64,000 bases of DNA. Source: Pyrenochaeta sp. MPI-SDFR-AT-0127 (Eukaryota > Ascomycota > Dothideomycetes > Pleosporales > Cucurbitariaceae). The stretch is from assembly GCA_020747015.1 (NCBI GenBank), contig JAGTJM010000026.1:248001-312000 (forward strand), given 5' to 3'. The position numbers were made by a program, and so were the translations under genes. Positions 10,191 to 20,365 of this stretch are shown here, piece by piece (the stretch's first letter is position 1; the number at the start of each line of letters is the position of its first letter). The notes under the pieces were generated by a model. That model did no database searches and was not told the origin of the DNA. It worked only from the letters and a program-made list of their open reading frames with translations.

Positions 10191-12314
10191 ATGCATTCGC
10201 GCGGCTCGCAGCCGGATCGCAATTCTCGACAGCCTGAAAATTCCCAACAAAGACTTAGAGCAGACTCGTTCGTGGACCGCCTTCGCGACCGAGAACCTGA
10301 GACAGAGAGCTTCAGGTTTGCTGATGTGAGTGTCTATGTAGATCACGATGGCAGCAGGTACAGGATCGAACGCCTTCCCGCTCCATCTCAGAGCACTACC
10401 GAGCAGCCAACACCATTACGCGCGTCTCCAGACCTCGCGTCATCTTCCGAAAGGAGACGTACAGCATATAGAAATCGCAATGTCGAGGATTCAAATAGGA
10501 CTTCACCGCTAGCCCCGTCTCAGCTGCCATTGCATAGACCGCGCAACGATCAACAATTGCTCCAATCTGAGACCGTGCGAAAGCGAAGCGCAGATGGCAG
10601 GGAAGATAGTGACATATCCTCAAGATCTTTCGGAGAAGCCCCACTTCCAAATCCTAGAGACATACGACACCGCCAGAGAGGGGAGCAAGGTGACGGCCGC
10701 TATACAGATGAGACCTACAGTACTTTGGAAAACTCAAGATACCCGCCTTGGAAAGATCTAGAAAGTGAAGGACCGAGCCTGGAGTTGTCTCCCGTCCATT
10801 TAGAAGCTCCTCCCTCGTTTTCTCGCGACCACCGACTTGCGCATACTGCAACTAGCGCATCTTCCCCATTCTCAATTATCGGTAACTCTCAGTCACATGT
10901 CAGCATTCCACATTCCGTCTCAAATGGCTTCGACTTGCGAACACCCATCGTATTACCCAAATCTACGCCATCAACTACAAGTGAGGACAGCCTGCCGATA
11001 GAAACCGAAACACCTGGTGATCGAATGCTGCTTGAGACGTAGGGCTACTCCGTGCATACACCGTCTATAGATAAGCTGACAACTATATAGGAATGCTGCT
11101 CTGGCAACGTCGTTACAAGCAGAATTCGTCAGCTCCTCGATGCGCGTGTTCTTCAACCCTACCACAGACAATCTGAGATTCTATCTTGAATCGGACTCCA
11201 TTGGACACCGTAAGGCACAGTCCTTTCGTGGTAAGTCATTATTCGCTAGGATACTAGTCAAAATTATTCCTTTTTTTTTATTCCTCTGAGGGCATTATGA
11301 AGCTAACGTTTTCTACATTACAGTACAACGATCAAACACCGAACTCGTGCCTTTCTATAGGTACAGCCCGTCCCACATCCGCATTATCTGCATCAAGGAA
11401 AAGCTTCCATACCGGAAGAAGCTCACACGTGCACCAATGGAGTCACCAAATTCTAGAGAAGATGCAGGCATCAGTATTTTCTGCGAGTTCTATACTATGG
11501 AAGGTCAGTCAGACAGCTGAGGTAGATGAAACAATGCTAAACTTTTCAGCTTTATTCGAGTTCCAGAAGAAGCTGCTTGATGAAGAAGTTTTCCTCGACA
11601 TCGAAAGAGCACGCTACTTGAAGTTATATGAGGACGGCAGCAGCACAAGGCAGATCGACGCACCTCGGATACAGATCTGGCGTGAGAACAGATCTGACAA
11701 GGCTGTATTTGATGATAACATGTCACATTACACCGCAGGCACAATGCTGTCGGGGCCAATGAAGGATCGTGTAGCGCCGGCCGTTTCGCGACTCGTCATG
11801 TATTTGGGACGATCGGAAGAATACATGACCATTTTCAGTAAGTATCTCGGAGCTACATGATGTAAACGCTGTGCTTTATACCAATATGATTATAGTCACG
11901 GATGATGTCACGATCCAGGAGAAAGGACAAGCAAGAATCGTCTTCTCGGCTACCAGGTTCGGACTCTTGAAACCTCGAACTGGCATTCGATGCTACCACG
12001 CAACGCGTATACACACTCCTGCAGGAATCAAACTAGACAAGGCGGGTATTCAACCCGAAGAGCAGAACCGTTTCGGTACATACAAGTCTTTCGAGGTCGA
12101 GTTTGAAAGTGCTCAGAGTACGTTGCTACGTTATTCAGCATATGCCGCTGCTTTTGTATACTGATACATGCATGCAGATCGATTGTCGTTTGTGGAAACT
12201 TGGAACAGGGTGCTACAAGCAAGAAGACGCGAACGCATCCAACTCAAGGCCATCGAAGAGGAGGTGTCCAATGACGTGTACACTGGAAAGACTGCTCGAA
12301 AAATTGTAATGTGA
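10191..12314 (+). CDS. Conserved-looking fungal protein of unknown function, 604 aa
   Basis: Six exons join in phase: 10191-11038, 11091-11230, 11324-11503, 11550-11837, 11896-12117, 12178-12314. Residues 1 to about 280 are disordered, rich in Ser, Arg, Pro and Glu. Residues 285-604 look folded: a beta-rich region with MRVFFNPTTDNLRFYLE, FYRYSPSHIRIICIKEKLPY and SIFCEFYTMEALFEFQKKLL, then a second beta-rich part (RIVFSATRFGLLKPRTGIRC) and a basic C-terminal helix. No signal peptide or membrane segment. The arrangement of a disordered N-terminus with PH- or SH2-like strand patterns suggests a binding or scaffold role, but I do not recognise the family. Introns are short and their phases consistent, which supports a real gene. 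Confidence 0.85.
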
Positions 12315-13708
12315 GCCGAGCAGAAGGAGCGAACATAGATTACGTCATCTATGCTCATGTATGATAATTCTCTCATGGCTATTGGTGGCCCAGTAAATTC
12401 CAGTAATAGTTCGTCATAGACGAACATTCTGACGGAAGTCTTGGAGTTGGTAAGCCTTCGTTTCGAATATGGAGAAGAGAACCAGAGGAATGGCTGAAGC
12501 CGATAGACATTCGCGTGCTATGTATACTACAGATCTCAGACCAAACTTACGGACATCTTGGACGTCCACTTTGTCTATTATCATTTACAACAGAAGCTTG
12601 AACGATGATATTTATACGGAGCCTTACGTCAAGAAAGTCGGATTGAAAGGCACATTAAGGTCACCATCCTACTCTAATATCGACACCGTTCTGTCATCAG
12701 AATGCTAAGCCACCAAATTTGCGTTATGGTATCTTCCGGCAACGACCGATGAGCAAAAGCAACCACTATGTTTGTCCTCAGCCAAACTAGAGGCAAAATT
12801 CTGTTGATGGGCTGCGAGAGCGCTGAGGGCGTATGACGACCTAAAACATGACATATACCAATGTTGTTGTTTTGTGGGAAGGATTAGGAATGAAGCATAT
12901 GAATCTTCTGGCTACGTATGCATCGATTGGTCGTAATTGAAGTAAAGGGAACATGAGTACGGACAGGATTGAGCACTGCACAAATCATGAAAAGTTACCT
13001 CATGTATTGTCAACATCTATCAATGGTATACAACTTTAAACTCATCGTTGCCTATCAGATGAATTTGCATGGTCCTGCTAGCACTTTCACATGGTTCACA
13101 AACATAATCTAGCGCATGGTGTGAGCCCTTCCATTTCCGCGACATCACCCACTAGGCCGAAATGTTCCCTGTACTTGTTATCATAACCCCAATGTCCCCC
13201 AATTATCCTAACACCGTATACCAGATTCATCATGGGCAAGTACGGAAATGCTCATGACCCGTCACACAACAAGCATAAGCAAGGATTGTCACGATAGTGT
13301 ACTCGACAATCGCAGGCCAACGTCGCGATTTATACAACCGCAAACATTGTCAAGCTTGAGAAGCTGCAGCACAAGTAGAGTTTTATATATCGCCACCGTT
13401 GGCTGTCGTGTAGATTCTTCATCTTTTATATCAGGCACAGGCTTTGTTCTGGCTTATCAACGCTCACAGACACGATAAAATGACCCCCTAAGGGCCCAAA
13501 GAGCCATTTAGATGCAATGCTCTCACAGCACTGTCTCGATAGTAGAGTTGCTTGTGGATACATATCAGATCATTGTTACCTGCAAGACATAATATTGGAG
13601 GTTCAAGGGCTTTCATGGAGGAGCTCGAAGGCGCAAGGAACAGTGAGGTGTGCACATTGCTCAGCGTTGTTTGAATCAAATATTTGATGATGCTGATTTG
13701 ATCTAAGT
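12315..13708. other. Gene-free stretch
   Basis: About 1.4 kb between convergent genes. It contains only short, non-conserved open frames (for example at 12469-12708 and 13248-13478). No tRNA, repeat or transposon remnant recognised. Confidence 0.55.
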
Positions 13709-14635
13709 TTAATCATATTCCGGTACAATGCTACCTCCTGGATCTTCCCTGCTACTGTTGTACGCTTCATCAGGATGCAACCTCGCCATCTCTAGCGTAA
13801 AAGCCCTTAATGCCTCATCGGTCAGATCTTCTCCTGACTTCTCTTCAAGCTGTTCCTCCTCCACCTTCTCTGCTCCAGCCTCATCTTTAATAGCTTCGTA
13901 ATCATTGACCCCGGAAGCCTTCGCAACTTCATGCAGCTCGTGGAGATTCTTCCACGCGCATTGATTTACCTCCAACTTTTGAAGTGCTTTTGTTGTAAAT
14001 GCCTCTGCCTCTGAGCCAACAGCATTTGAAAAGTCTTCATCACCTACCTTCCAAATATTCACGCCCTCATCCACCCCATGACCGATATCTTCGGCAGCAA
14101 ACTTGCTTGTTGTTACGAGCAAGTCTTCTTGGAGGCTTTCGCGAACGACTCGATCTGAAGAAATAACCTCGCTACCAAACAATCCCTTTTCCACACAACT
14201 CTCGCCCACCCCAACAATCTCGCCTTCGGGCAGCATGAACAGCCTAGCAAGGCGTTCCGGTGTGCTGCAGACGACATGAAGATACTTCACCGCGAGGAGT
14301 GCATCGCCAAGGATTGCGTGAAGTTCTGTCCAAGTGATGTTCAAGGAAGCAGATTTGGAGGGAGCGATAACAATCTCGAGGATCGTGTTTTGGGGAGAAA
14401 GGTATATGTCTTGCCAGTCGTCTACGGTCCAGATGGGGTATTTCTTCAACTCCCATTCTCGGGCCACTTTTCTCGCCTCTCTGTTTATCGTGAGGCTTGC
14501 GGGTGGTGAGGAAACGTATGTGACGTCGTAATTGTCTTCGCGGATGTGTATAGTGGTGGTTGAAGACATTGTAAGGTTGAAGATGGAGCGGCGAAGCTCA
14601 AGAGGGAGGAAGCGAAAAGGGTGAAATGTTGTCAT
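13709..14635 (-). CDS. 2EXR-domain-like protein, 308 aa
   Basis: Intronless. The N-terminus FHPFRFLPLELRRSIFNLTM has the aromatic-Pro-LP-E-LR pattern of the fungal 2EXR domain (F-box-like family expanded in filamentous fungi). A conserved part runs to about residue 130 (TINREARKVAREWEL and a WxxLH segment), which is usual for this family. The C-terminal third is acidic (EEEQLEEKSGED). Function is unknown; such proteins are thought to be intracellular interaction modules. The start is the first ATG of the frame. No membrane or signal segment. Confidence 0.75.
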   Translation of the reverse strand: MTTFHPFRFLPLELRRSIFNLTMSSTTTIHIREDNYDVTYVSSPPASLTINREARKVAREWELKKYPIWTVDDWQDIYLSPQNTILEIVIAPSKSASLNITWTELHAILGDALLAVKYLHVVCSTPERLARLFMLPEGEIVGVGESCVEKGLFGSEVISSDRVVRESLQEDLLVTTSKFAAEDIGHGVDEGVNIWKVGDEDFSNAVGSEAEAFTTKALQKLEVNQCAWKNLHELHEVAKASGVNDYEAIKDEAGAEKVEEEQLEEKSGEDLTDEALRAFTLEMARLHPDEAYNSSREDPGGSIVPEYD

Positions 14636-14897
14636 TTTGGAGGAATTTAAAGTGAATCTTAAGTTTTGTGACTACTTGTGATGAGTGTTGGTGACAAAGA
14701 GAAAGCAAAGTCAAAAGAGAGTTTATATGCGAATGTAAAAAATGTAGCATATTATGAATTTGCTATGTTTTTCCCTATTGATCCGTGGTAATGCACCACG
14801 CTAACATGAACAGTATTGGCTACCTTGGACGCTCATATTGAATCGATCACCCAGAGCTACAGAATACTACAGCTATCCAGGCTACCAGATCCCAATT

Positions 14898-16021
14898 TTA
14901 CAGGTTTGCACCTACACTCAACCCCTTCAACCAATCCCCAATTGCCTTAGCACTCTCCTCTGGCGCCTCCTCGACACCAAAATGACCGATGCCATTCACA
15001 AGACCATGGTGCTTGATCTCAACATTGTCATCGACCCAGTCTTTCCATACTGCGGGAAATGGGAATCGACTGCCAATATAATCGTTGCTATACAGAAGAA
15101 ACAGTGGAATCTTAATCTTCTTCCCATCTTTCTGATCTCGCTCCTCTTTCTCTATATCTGTAGTGGCACCCTCCCTGTAATCTTCACAGCTGGATATGAG
15201 GGTATGAGGTTGGTCAAAGAACTGGCCATAGATATTAAGAGCATCGTCGGATTTCAAAGACGATAAGCCAGTGGTATTGTTGCCTGCCCAGCGAACTATC
15301 ATTTCTTTGCACCAGTTCGAAGGGCCAAAGGCGTTGATCATTCGAGTTGCTAGGTCGACATTGGCCAAAAGAGGCCAGTGAAAATAACCTGTTACTTCTT
15401 TCGCAGCCGTGGCAGGAGAGGCGTTGTGTTGCCATTGAACTGAAGTTGGAACCTGTGGACATCAGCTCGGTGTTGCAGTGACAAGTTGGGCATGGGAAAC
15501 GTACTATGTCGATCAGGCATACTGCCAGAATATCAACTCCTTCAACGCCACTGACAGAAAGATGATGCGAGATTCTCGCTCCACGATCATGCCCGATAAG
15601 TATGATAGGAATGTTTCCGGATGAAGAACCACTGGATGTCCTCTTGACCTCGGTCTTCAGTGCTTCTAGAATTGCGGTACCGATGCTCAATTTATCGTTC
15701 TTCTCAATCGGCTGACTTGTTCCATAACCTAGAATATCAGGAGCGAAGATTGGTGCATTGCTTGGTAGCAAAGGGATGAGATGGCGCCACCTGATGTTTG
15801 ATTAGCACACTTGTGCACGTCAATGTTTTGTATTGTCAGGATATGTACATGTAAGCCGACTGAGGATACCCATGCACCAATACCAGTATGGGATTCTTCT
15901 CAGATGCTGAGCCCAAAGCACGACTGTAAGTAGTCACCTGCTCTTTGTTTACAACCATTTTGGATAAGCCGAGGCTACTAAACTTGTCGTCCTGGGCCTT
16001 GAGCGCTGAAGTAGACGCCAT
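14898..16021 (-). CDS. Alpha/beta hydrolase, epoxide hydrolase/haloalkane dehalogenase-like
   Basis: Exons 16021-15849, 15790-15505 and 15452-14898 join in phase to 337 aa. The oxyanion motif HGYPQS is followed by FAPDILGYGTS, the nucleophile elbow IGHDRGAR (Asp nucleophile, as in soluble epoxide hydrolases and dehalogenases rather than Ser esterases), a lid region and a terminal GIGHFGVEEAP carrying the catalytic His. The probable reaction is hydrolysis of epoxides or related small molecules; the substrate is unknown. No signal peptide, so cytosolic. Divergent neighbours are ordinary genes and do not indicate a pathway. Confidence 0.9.
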
Positions 16022-16441
16022 GCTGTGAGAGTACTTCTTATTATGGAAGGTACAACAATAGTATTAAGTGGTGTAGATATCAATACTTTACCTGTGAAGC
16101 ATTAAGACAGGACTCGCAACTGTAGATCTGATGTAACTAGTACTTCAACGACGTATTCTGTATTTGTAATCACGCGGTCACGTGGAGGAACCTAATAGCT
16201 ATACTGGAGCCATTTACAGGAGGTTTCTCTTTCACAGTGTAGGCATGGCGAGCGCTTCTAGAGAAAGCAAGTTGTGAGATATGGTAGTGGATATATGATG
16301 GTCATAGTGCTGTACAAAATCTTCTTGTGTTTGAACCATCCACATATTTCCAACCATCGGCATGTCGCTCCAGCGCCTGTAATGAAATCCGAAAACGCCA
16401 TCGCTATGCAGACACAAATATAAGGCCACTGGGAAAAAGTG
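16022..16441. other. Intergenic, hydrolase promoter and SOF1 3' flank
   Basis: 420 bp upstream of the hydrolase and downstream of SOF1. Nothing specific recognised. Confidence 0.5.
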
Positions 16442-17833
16442 TTATTGTTCTCTCGCCAAGACCATCTTCTCGCGTTCTGCCTTTCGCCTGACTTCGCCTT
16501 TCTTGGTATGCCTCCTCTCATTCTCTTCTTTCCTCTTGATCGCCTTAAGCTCTTCATTCTTAATCTCACCGGCTTTCTTAATTGTTTTAGGGACATGCCT
16601 GTGCCTCCCAATGCGCTTGATGTCAGGCATATGCTTGTACCGTTCTTTGAGCGCCTCGTCATACTGCAGCTTCTGTCGCAAGGCGAACGATTTGACACCT
16701 TGTCTTTCGGAGGCCTTTGCACGCCATAAACGCACGTTACCGTCATCAGAGCCGCTGAGCACATAGTTGTTGTCAGGACTCCACGCAACCGAGAAGACTC
16801 GCTGCATGCGCTTGGTGTGGTAAGTGTCGCGTGAGTGGCCTTTAGTTCTCTCCCACAAGCGTACTGATCGGTCATACGAACCAGTGACGAGCTCCTCTCC
16901 CGTAGGGCTGAATTCTACGCTCATTACAGCGGCGACATGGCCTTTTAATACCTGTAATGCGCGCTTCATGTTCCGCATATCGAATATCTAGAAGCCGTTA
17001 GCATTTTACCTGTAAATATGATTACACTTATGACGTACGTAAGTGTTGTGGTCCTCGTTAGCCACCGCAAAATTGTAAGCCTCCATGGGATTCCAGGAGA
17101 TGCAATTTGATGCGTAATTAAGGACTGTTCGGTGCAGAGGCGAGTTTGTGCGAACGTCGTATAGAATGACAGCCCGATCTGTAGCGCACGATGCCAGTAT
17201 GGAGGTCTCAACTTGGTTGAATGTGACATAATTGATGGTATCGATTGCTGAAGGCCAGACCAAAGTTTGCACCGGCGCTCCTGATGTGCGTGAAGTATCA
17301 TACAGGGAGACCACGCTCGAGGCTGCAGCAAACGAAGATATCGACCGGTGGTGCGAGACGGATGTGAAGGCAGCGTTGCCATGCCATGTGGCTTTCGGCG
17401 GTGACTTTGAGGGTTGCGCGTAGGGCTCGAACATTTGTATTTGCCGATCCGACCCGCATGTTATCAGTTTCTTGTCCCGCGTCCAGCACATGCCCTTGAC
17501 TAGATTCTCATGTGCTTGCGCCTGCCACTTCTCTTGTCGGCTTGTGAAGTCCCATACTTTGACAACACCGTCTCCACTGCCACTAGCAAAATGCTCGAGG
17601 GAATTGGGGTCTTTGGCGAAGGCGTAGACACCATCAACGTGTCCCGGTTCAAAGTCTCCAAGGAAAGGCTGCGCAAACATGCGCTCGACCTTTGTCGCAT
17701 TGAGTGCTCGTGTGTACTCGCGAGCTCGTTCGAAAGGGTGCAGATTGGGGTCGAGATTGCGGGTGACTTTAGCGACACTTGCGCCCGGTGCTTGTGCCGA
17801 AGCCGTGGAGCGGCTGAGCGCCTTTATCTTCAT
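16442..17833 (-). CDS. sof1: WD40 protein SOF1 (DCAF13), U3 snoRNP/small-subunit processome
   Basis: A nucleolar WD-repeat protein needed for 18S rRNA processing. Exons 17833-17039 and 16987-16442 join as DHNTY/IFDMRNM to give 446 aa, close to yeast Sof1 and human DCAF13. The start MKIKALSRS is the characteristic Sof1 N-terminus; weaker codons upstream in the frame are not ATG. Repeats end in WDFTS, YDTSR, YDVRT, LWERT and LWRAK. The C-terminal Sof1 domain has the family hallmark RIGRHRHVPKTIKKA and a basic tail (RKEENERRHTKKGEVRRKAERE). It is divergent from RPL27 across 243 bp, so two ribosome-production genes may be co-regulated. Confidence 0.96.
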
Positions 17834-18076
17834 GACGGGCGTTGTGAGCTTGACTGCTTGCAAAGCTCAGGTGTCGCGAACTTTTTGGCGGGCATCAAGA
17901 TTTCGGCGGCGAGGGAGGGGCCAGCCAACCACAGGCGGCGCTAGTGTTGTTAGCGCCAACAGCACGGCCAAAAGATCAAGCGAGTGCCGCGCACACGAAG
18001 GTTTGGCGCATTTTGCTTTGACGACAACCTCGAACTCCACGACCAGAATCCATCATCAACCCGGACGACAGCCACA
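17834..18076. promoter_or_regulatory. Shared divergent promoter of SOF1 and RPL27, with a perfect inverted repeat
   Basis: 243 bp lie between the two start codons. They contain GGCGCTA (17937-17943), a 7-nt spacer, and its exact reverse complement TAGCGCC (17951-17957). A symmetric site in a bidirectional ribosome-gene promoter could bind a dimeric factor and act on both genes; that is inference. Confidence 0.5.
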
Positions 18077-18747
18077 ATGAAGTTGTGAGTACCCCCGCAC
18101 ACTCTCTGGGAATATTGCAGGCTTGCAAATGGAAGACTTGTAGTCTTTGGGACCACCAAAGGCCTTGCATCGCCTCAATTGCCGTACCCTTCGAGAATAT
18201 CTCTTCATGCGACCGAATAGCTGCTGACATTTGCTTCCTACAGCCTCAAGGTCGGACGCGTTGTCGTACGTTGAAATCGCCCAGAAACACACCCATCGCA
18301 CTCACTTACAGCCCGCCTAGATTATCACCCGGGGTCGCTATGCCGGAAAGAAGTGCGTGATCATCTCGCCTCTCGACAACGGCACCAAGTCGCATCCCTT
18401 CCCCCACGCTCTCGTCGCCGGTATCGAGACCTACCCCTCAAAGGTCACCCGCCGCATGTCGAAGAACAAGCAGGCCAAGAAGAGCAAGGTCAAGCCTTTC
18501 GTTAAGCAGGTCAACTGTATGTGGAAGTAATGATTCGTTGTGAGGATAAGTGCTGATTCTCGTAGACACTCACCTCATGCCCACTCGCTACACCATCGAG
18601 CTCGAGAACCTCAAGGGCGTCCTTACCGCCGACACATTCAAGGAGGTTTCGCAACGAGAGGATGCCAAGAAGACAGTGAAGAAGGCGTTCGAGGAGCGAT
18701 ACCAGTCGGGCAAGAACAGGTGGTTCTTCACTCCCTTACAGTTCTAG
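18077..18747 (+). CDS. rpl27: 60S ribosomal protein L27 (eL27)
   Basis: A cytosolic large-subunit ribosomal protein. Exons 18077-18084 (8 nt), 18244-18265 (22 nt), 18321-18516 and 18566-18747 join to 135 aa, the usual eL27 length. The N-terminus MKFLKVGRVVIITRGRYAG holds a KOW motif, and the C-terminus ends KNRWFFTPLQF as in other eukaryotes. The two tiny 5' exons and a first intron of 159 nt are common in fungal ribosomal protein genes. It is divergent from SOF1. Confidence 0.97.
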
Positions 18748-19515
18748 GCTTTCTTTCGGTCACGGCTGGGCGTAGATGGATATGATTTGACACGCGTGGA
18801 GATCCTGCATGAGCATGTCGGTGGATATCATTGGGTGGACAGGACCTCAAAAGCGGCCTGCCACTCAGGCGTGTACTTCAGCTTGATAATCAAAGCATGA
18901 AAATCCGGCATCGGGGTCAAATTTCACGATGTTCATGATTCCTCTACGTCGTTTTTGTCTCTTTTCTGATTTTCTCCCACACCACCATTTTTCCTAACGT
19001 AGTACGGGACCACCCACACTGACAAAATATTCGACTCATCTCTCTCCATCTCAATTGTGCATCCCAAGGTAAAATAGTAACGGCTAACAGAAATGGATTG
19101 GCTCAACGAATTTTGGTCAAGCACGACGTTTGATCATTAGACAGTTCTATTCTTATACTACCGGACAAATCCCTCGACATGTGTAGGAACAAAAAACCCA
19201 TGCCGAGCAAGCCGAGGCACCGAAGAAAAAAAAGGAGAAAAAAACAAATGAAAGGTATCTAGTCATACGAAAAGAAACATCAAGCCCATCGTTACATCAC
19301 CCATCCTGGGCAGCACCAAGTCCCCTAGCAATTGCCTCGTCCATCGAGTCTTTAGAGATATCAGAATCATTGGGATCCTCAACAATAGTTTTATGCGGCT
19401 GCTTATCCGCATGATATGAATGCCAACCAACATGCTCCACAACGATTGTCGGCGGCTTTGCCAATTGGTTTGACGGAGTTGGAGGCGAATCAGGTTGTTT
19501 ACTAGGTCGCGAAAC
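18748..19515. other. Intergenic, convergent RPL27 and perilipin 3' flanks
   Basis: 768 bp. A minus-strand frame at 19263-19535 overlaps the perilipin 3' end and shows no family. A short A-rich stretch lies near 19225-19250. No gene supported. Confidence 0.5.
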
Positions 19516-20365
19516 CTACTGCTTAACCTCATCAACCTTCTTTGTCGCCTGCTCCTTGCCCTTGTTCCAGTACCCCAGGAAGACTGTGCATCCGTCCTGG
19601 AGAATCTTCAACTCGGTGCTGACGAGCACAATGCCCTTCTTTACCAATCCGTCCTGTCGTTGCGTCTTGCTGTACTCGTCGTCCCATGTGCCCTTGAGGT
19701 AGGTCAACGGTGACAATGCGTACTCCTTCAGCTTAGGCGTCTCCTCCTTGACGATGGGCAGATGTGTCTCAATCTTGGAGAGGGTGTTGTCGCCAAACTT
19801 GTCCGCATGGTCGATGTAGGGTGCAACGTAAGAGTACGGTGTCCTAAGGTACGGGTGGAATGGTGCAACGACGCTGTTGTAGGTGTTGGTGGCAAAAGCC
19901 AGGATCTTGGAGCCGTTGGGATTCGACTTGAAGCCTTCTACAGAGTCATGAACCACTGGGTAGGATTGGAGATGCTATCAGTACTGTTAGTTGGATGGTC
20001 TAGATTAATCTGGCACGACATGAGCTGATTGGACGGGCTGGAGTCCCGCAATCGTGCATCGTGGGATCTGGACAAGCCGTAACTGGTCAGGGTTGATTGC
20101 GGACTTCAACGGCTATCGCAACCCCGCAGTTGGGGGCTACCAAGCTACTTGGAAGCCTCTTCTTGGTTTGACCCAGGGTGACTGTCTCGGAAGGTTTGAA
20201 GGGTCGAGGGAGGAATGTGTGTCGTGGGTACGCAGAGAAACAATGCATTGAACTTACCGATAAGACCCTCGAGCTGGGCGTCTCACCGTTGGTCAACGGA
20301 GCTTCGTGGTTGCTCATATCGCCGTTCGTCAGAGGTTCCGTGTCTTGTACAGCGTGCGGTGTCAT
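19516..20365 (-). CDS. Perilipin-like lipid-droplet protein, CAP20 homologue
   Basis: Exons 20365-20258 and 19974-19516 join as RVLS/HLQSYPVVHDSVEGFKSN to give 188 aa. The joined SYPVV-DS-FKSNP segment, the PYSYVAPYIDHADKFGD stretch and LPIVKEETP match the CAP20/MPL1 perilipin family of filamentous fungi, which coat lipid droplets. In Colletotrichum the family member is linked to appressorium function. The C-terminus is Lys/Glu-rich. The single intron is long for this window (283 nt). Confidence 0.85.

Noticed and set aside
9835..10329. 164-codon plus-strand frame before the unknown 604-aa protein
   Set aside because: It overlaps the start of that gene in another frame and lacks any conserved feature.
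18085..18243. Possible snoRNA in the first intron of RPL27
   Set aside because: Ribosomal protein introns can host snoRNAs, but no box C (RTGATGA) paired with a box D is visible, nor a clear H/ACA form.
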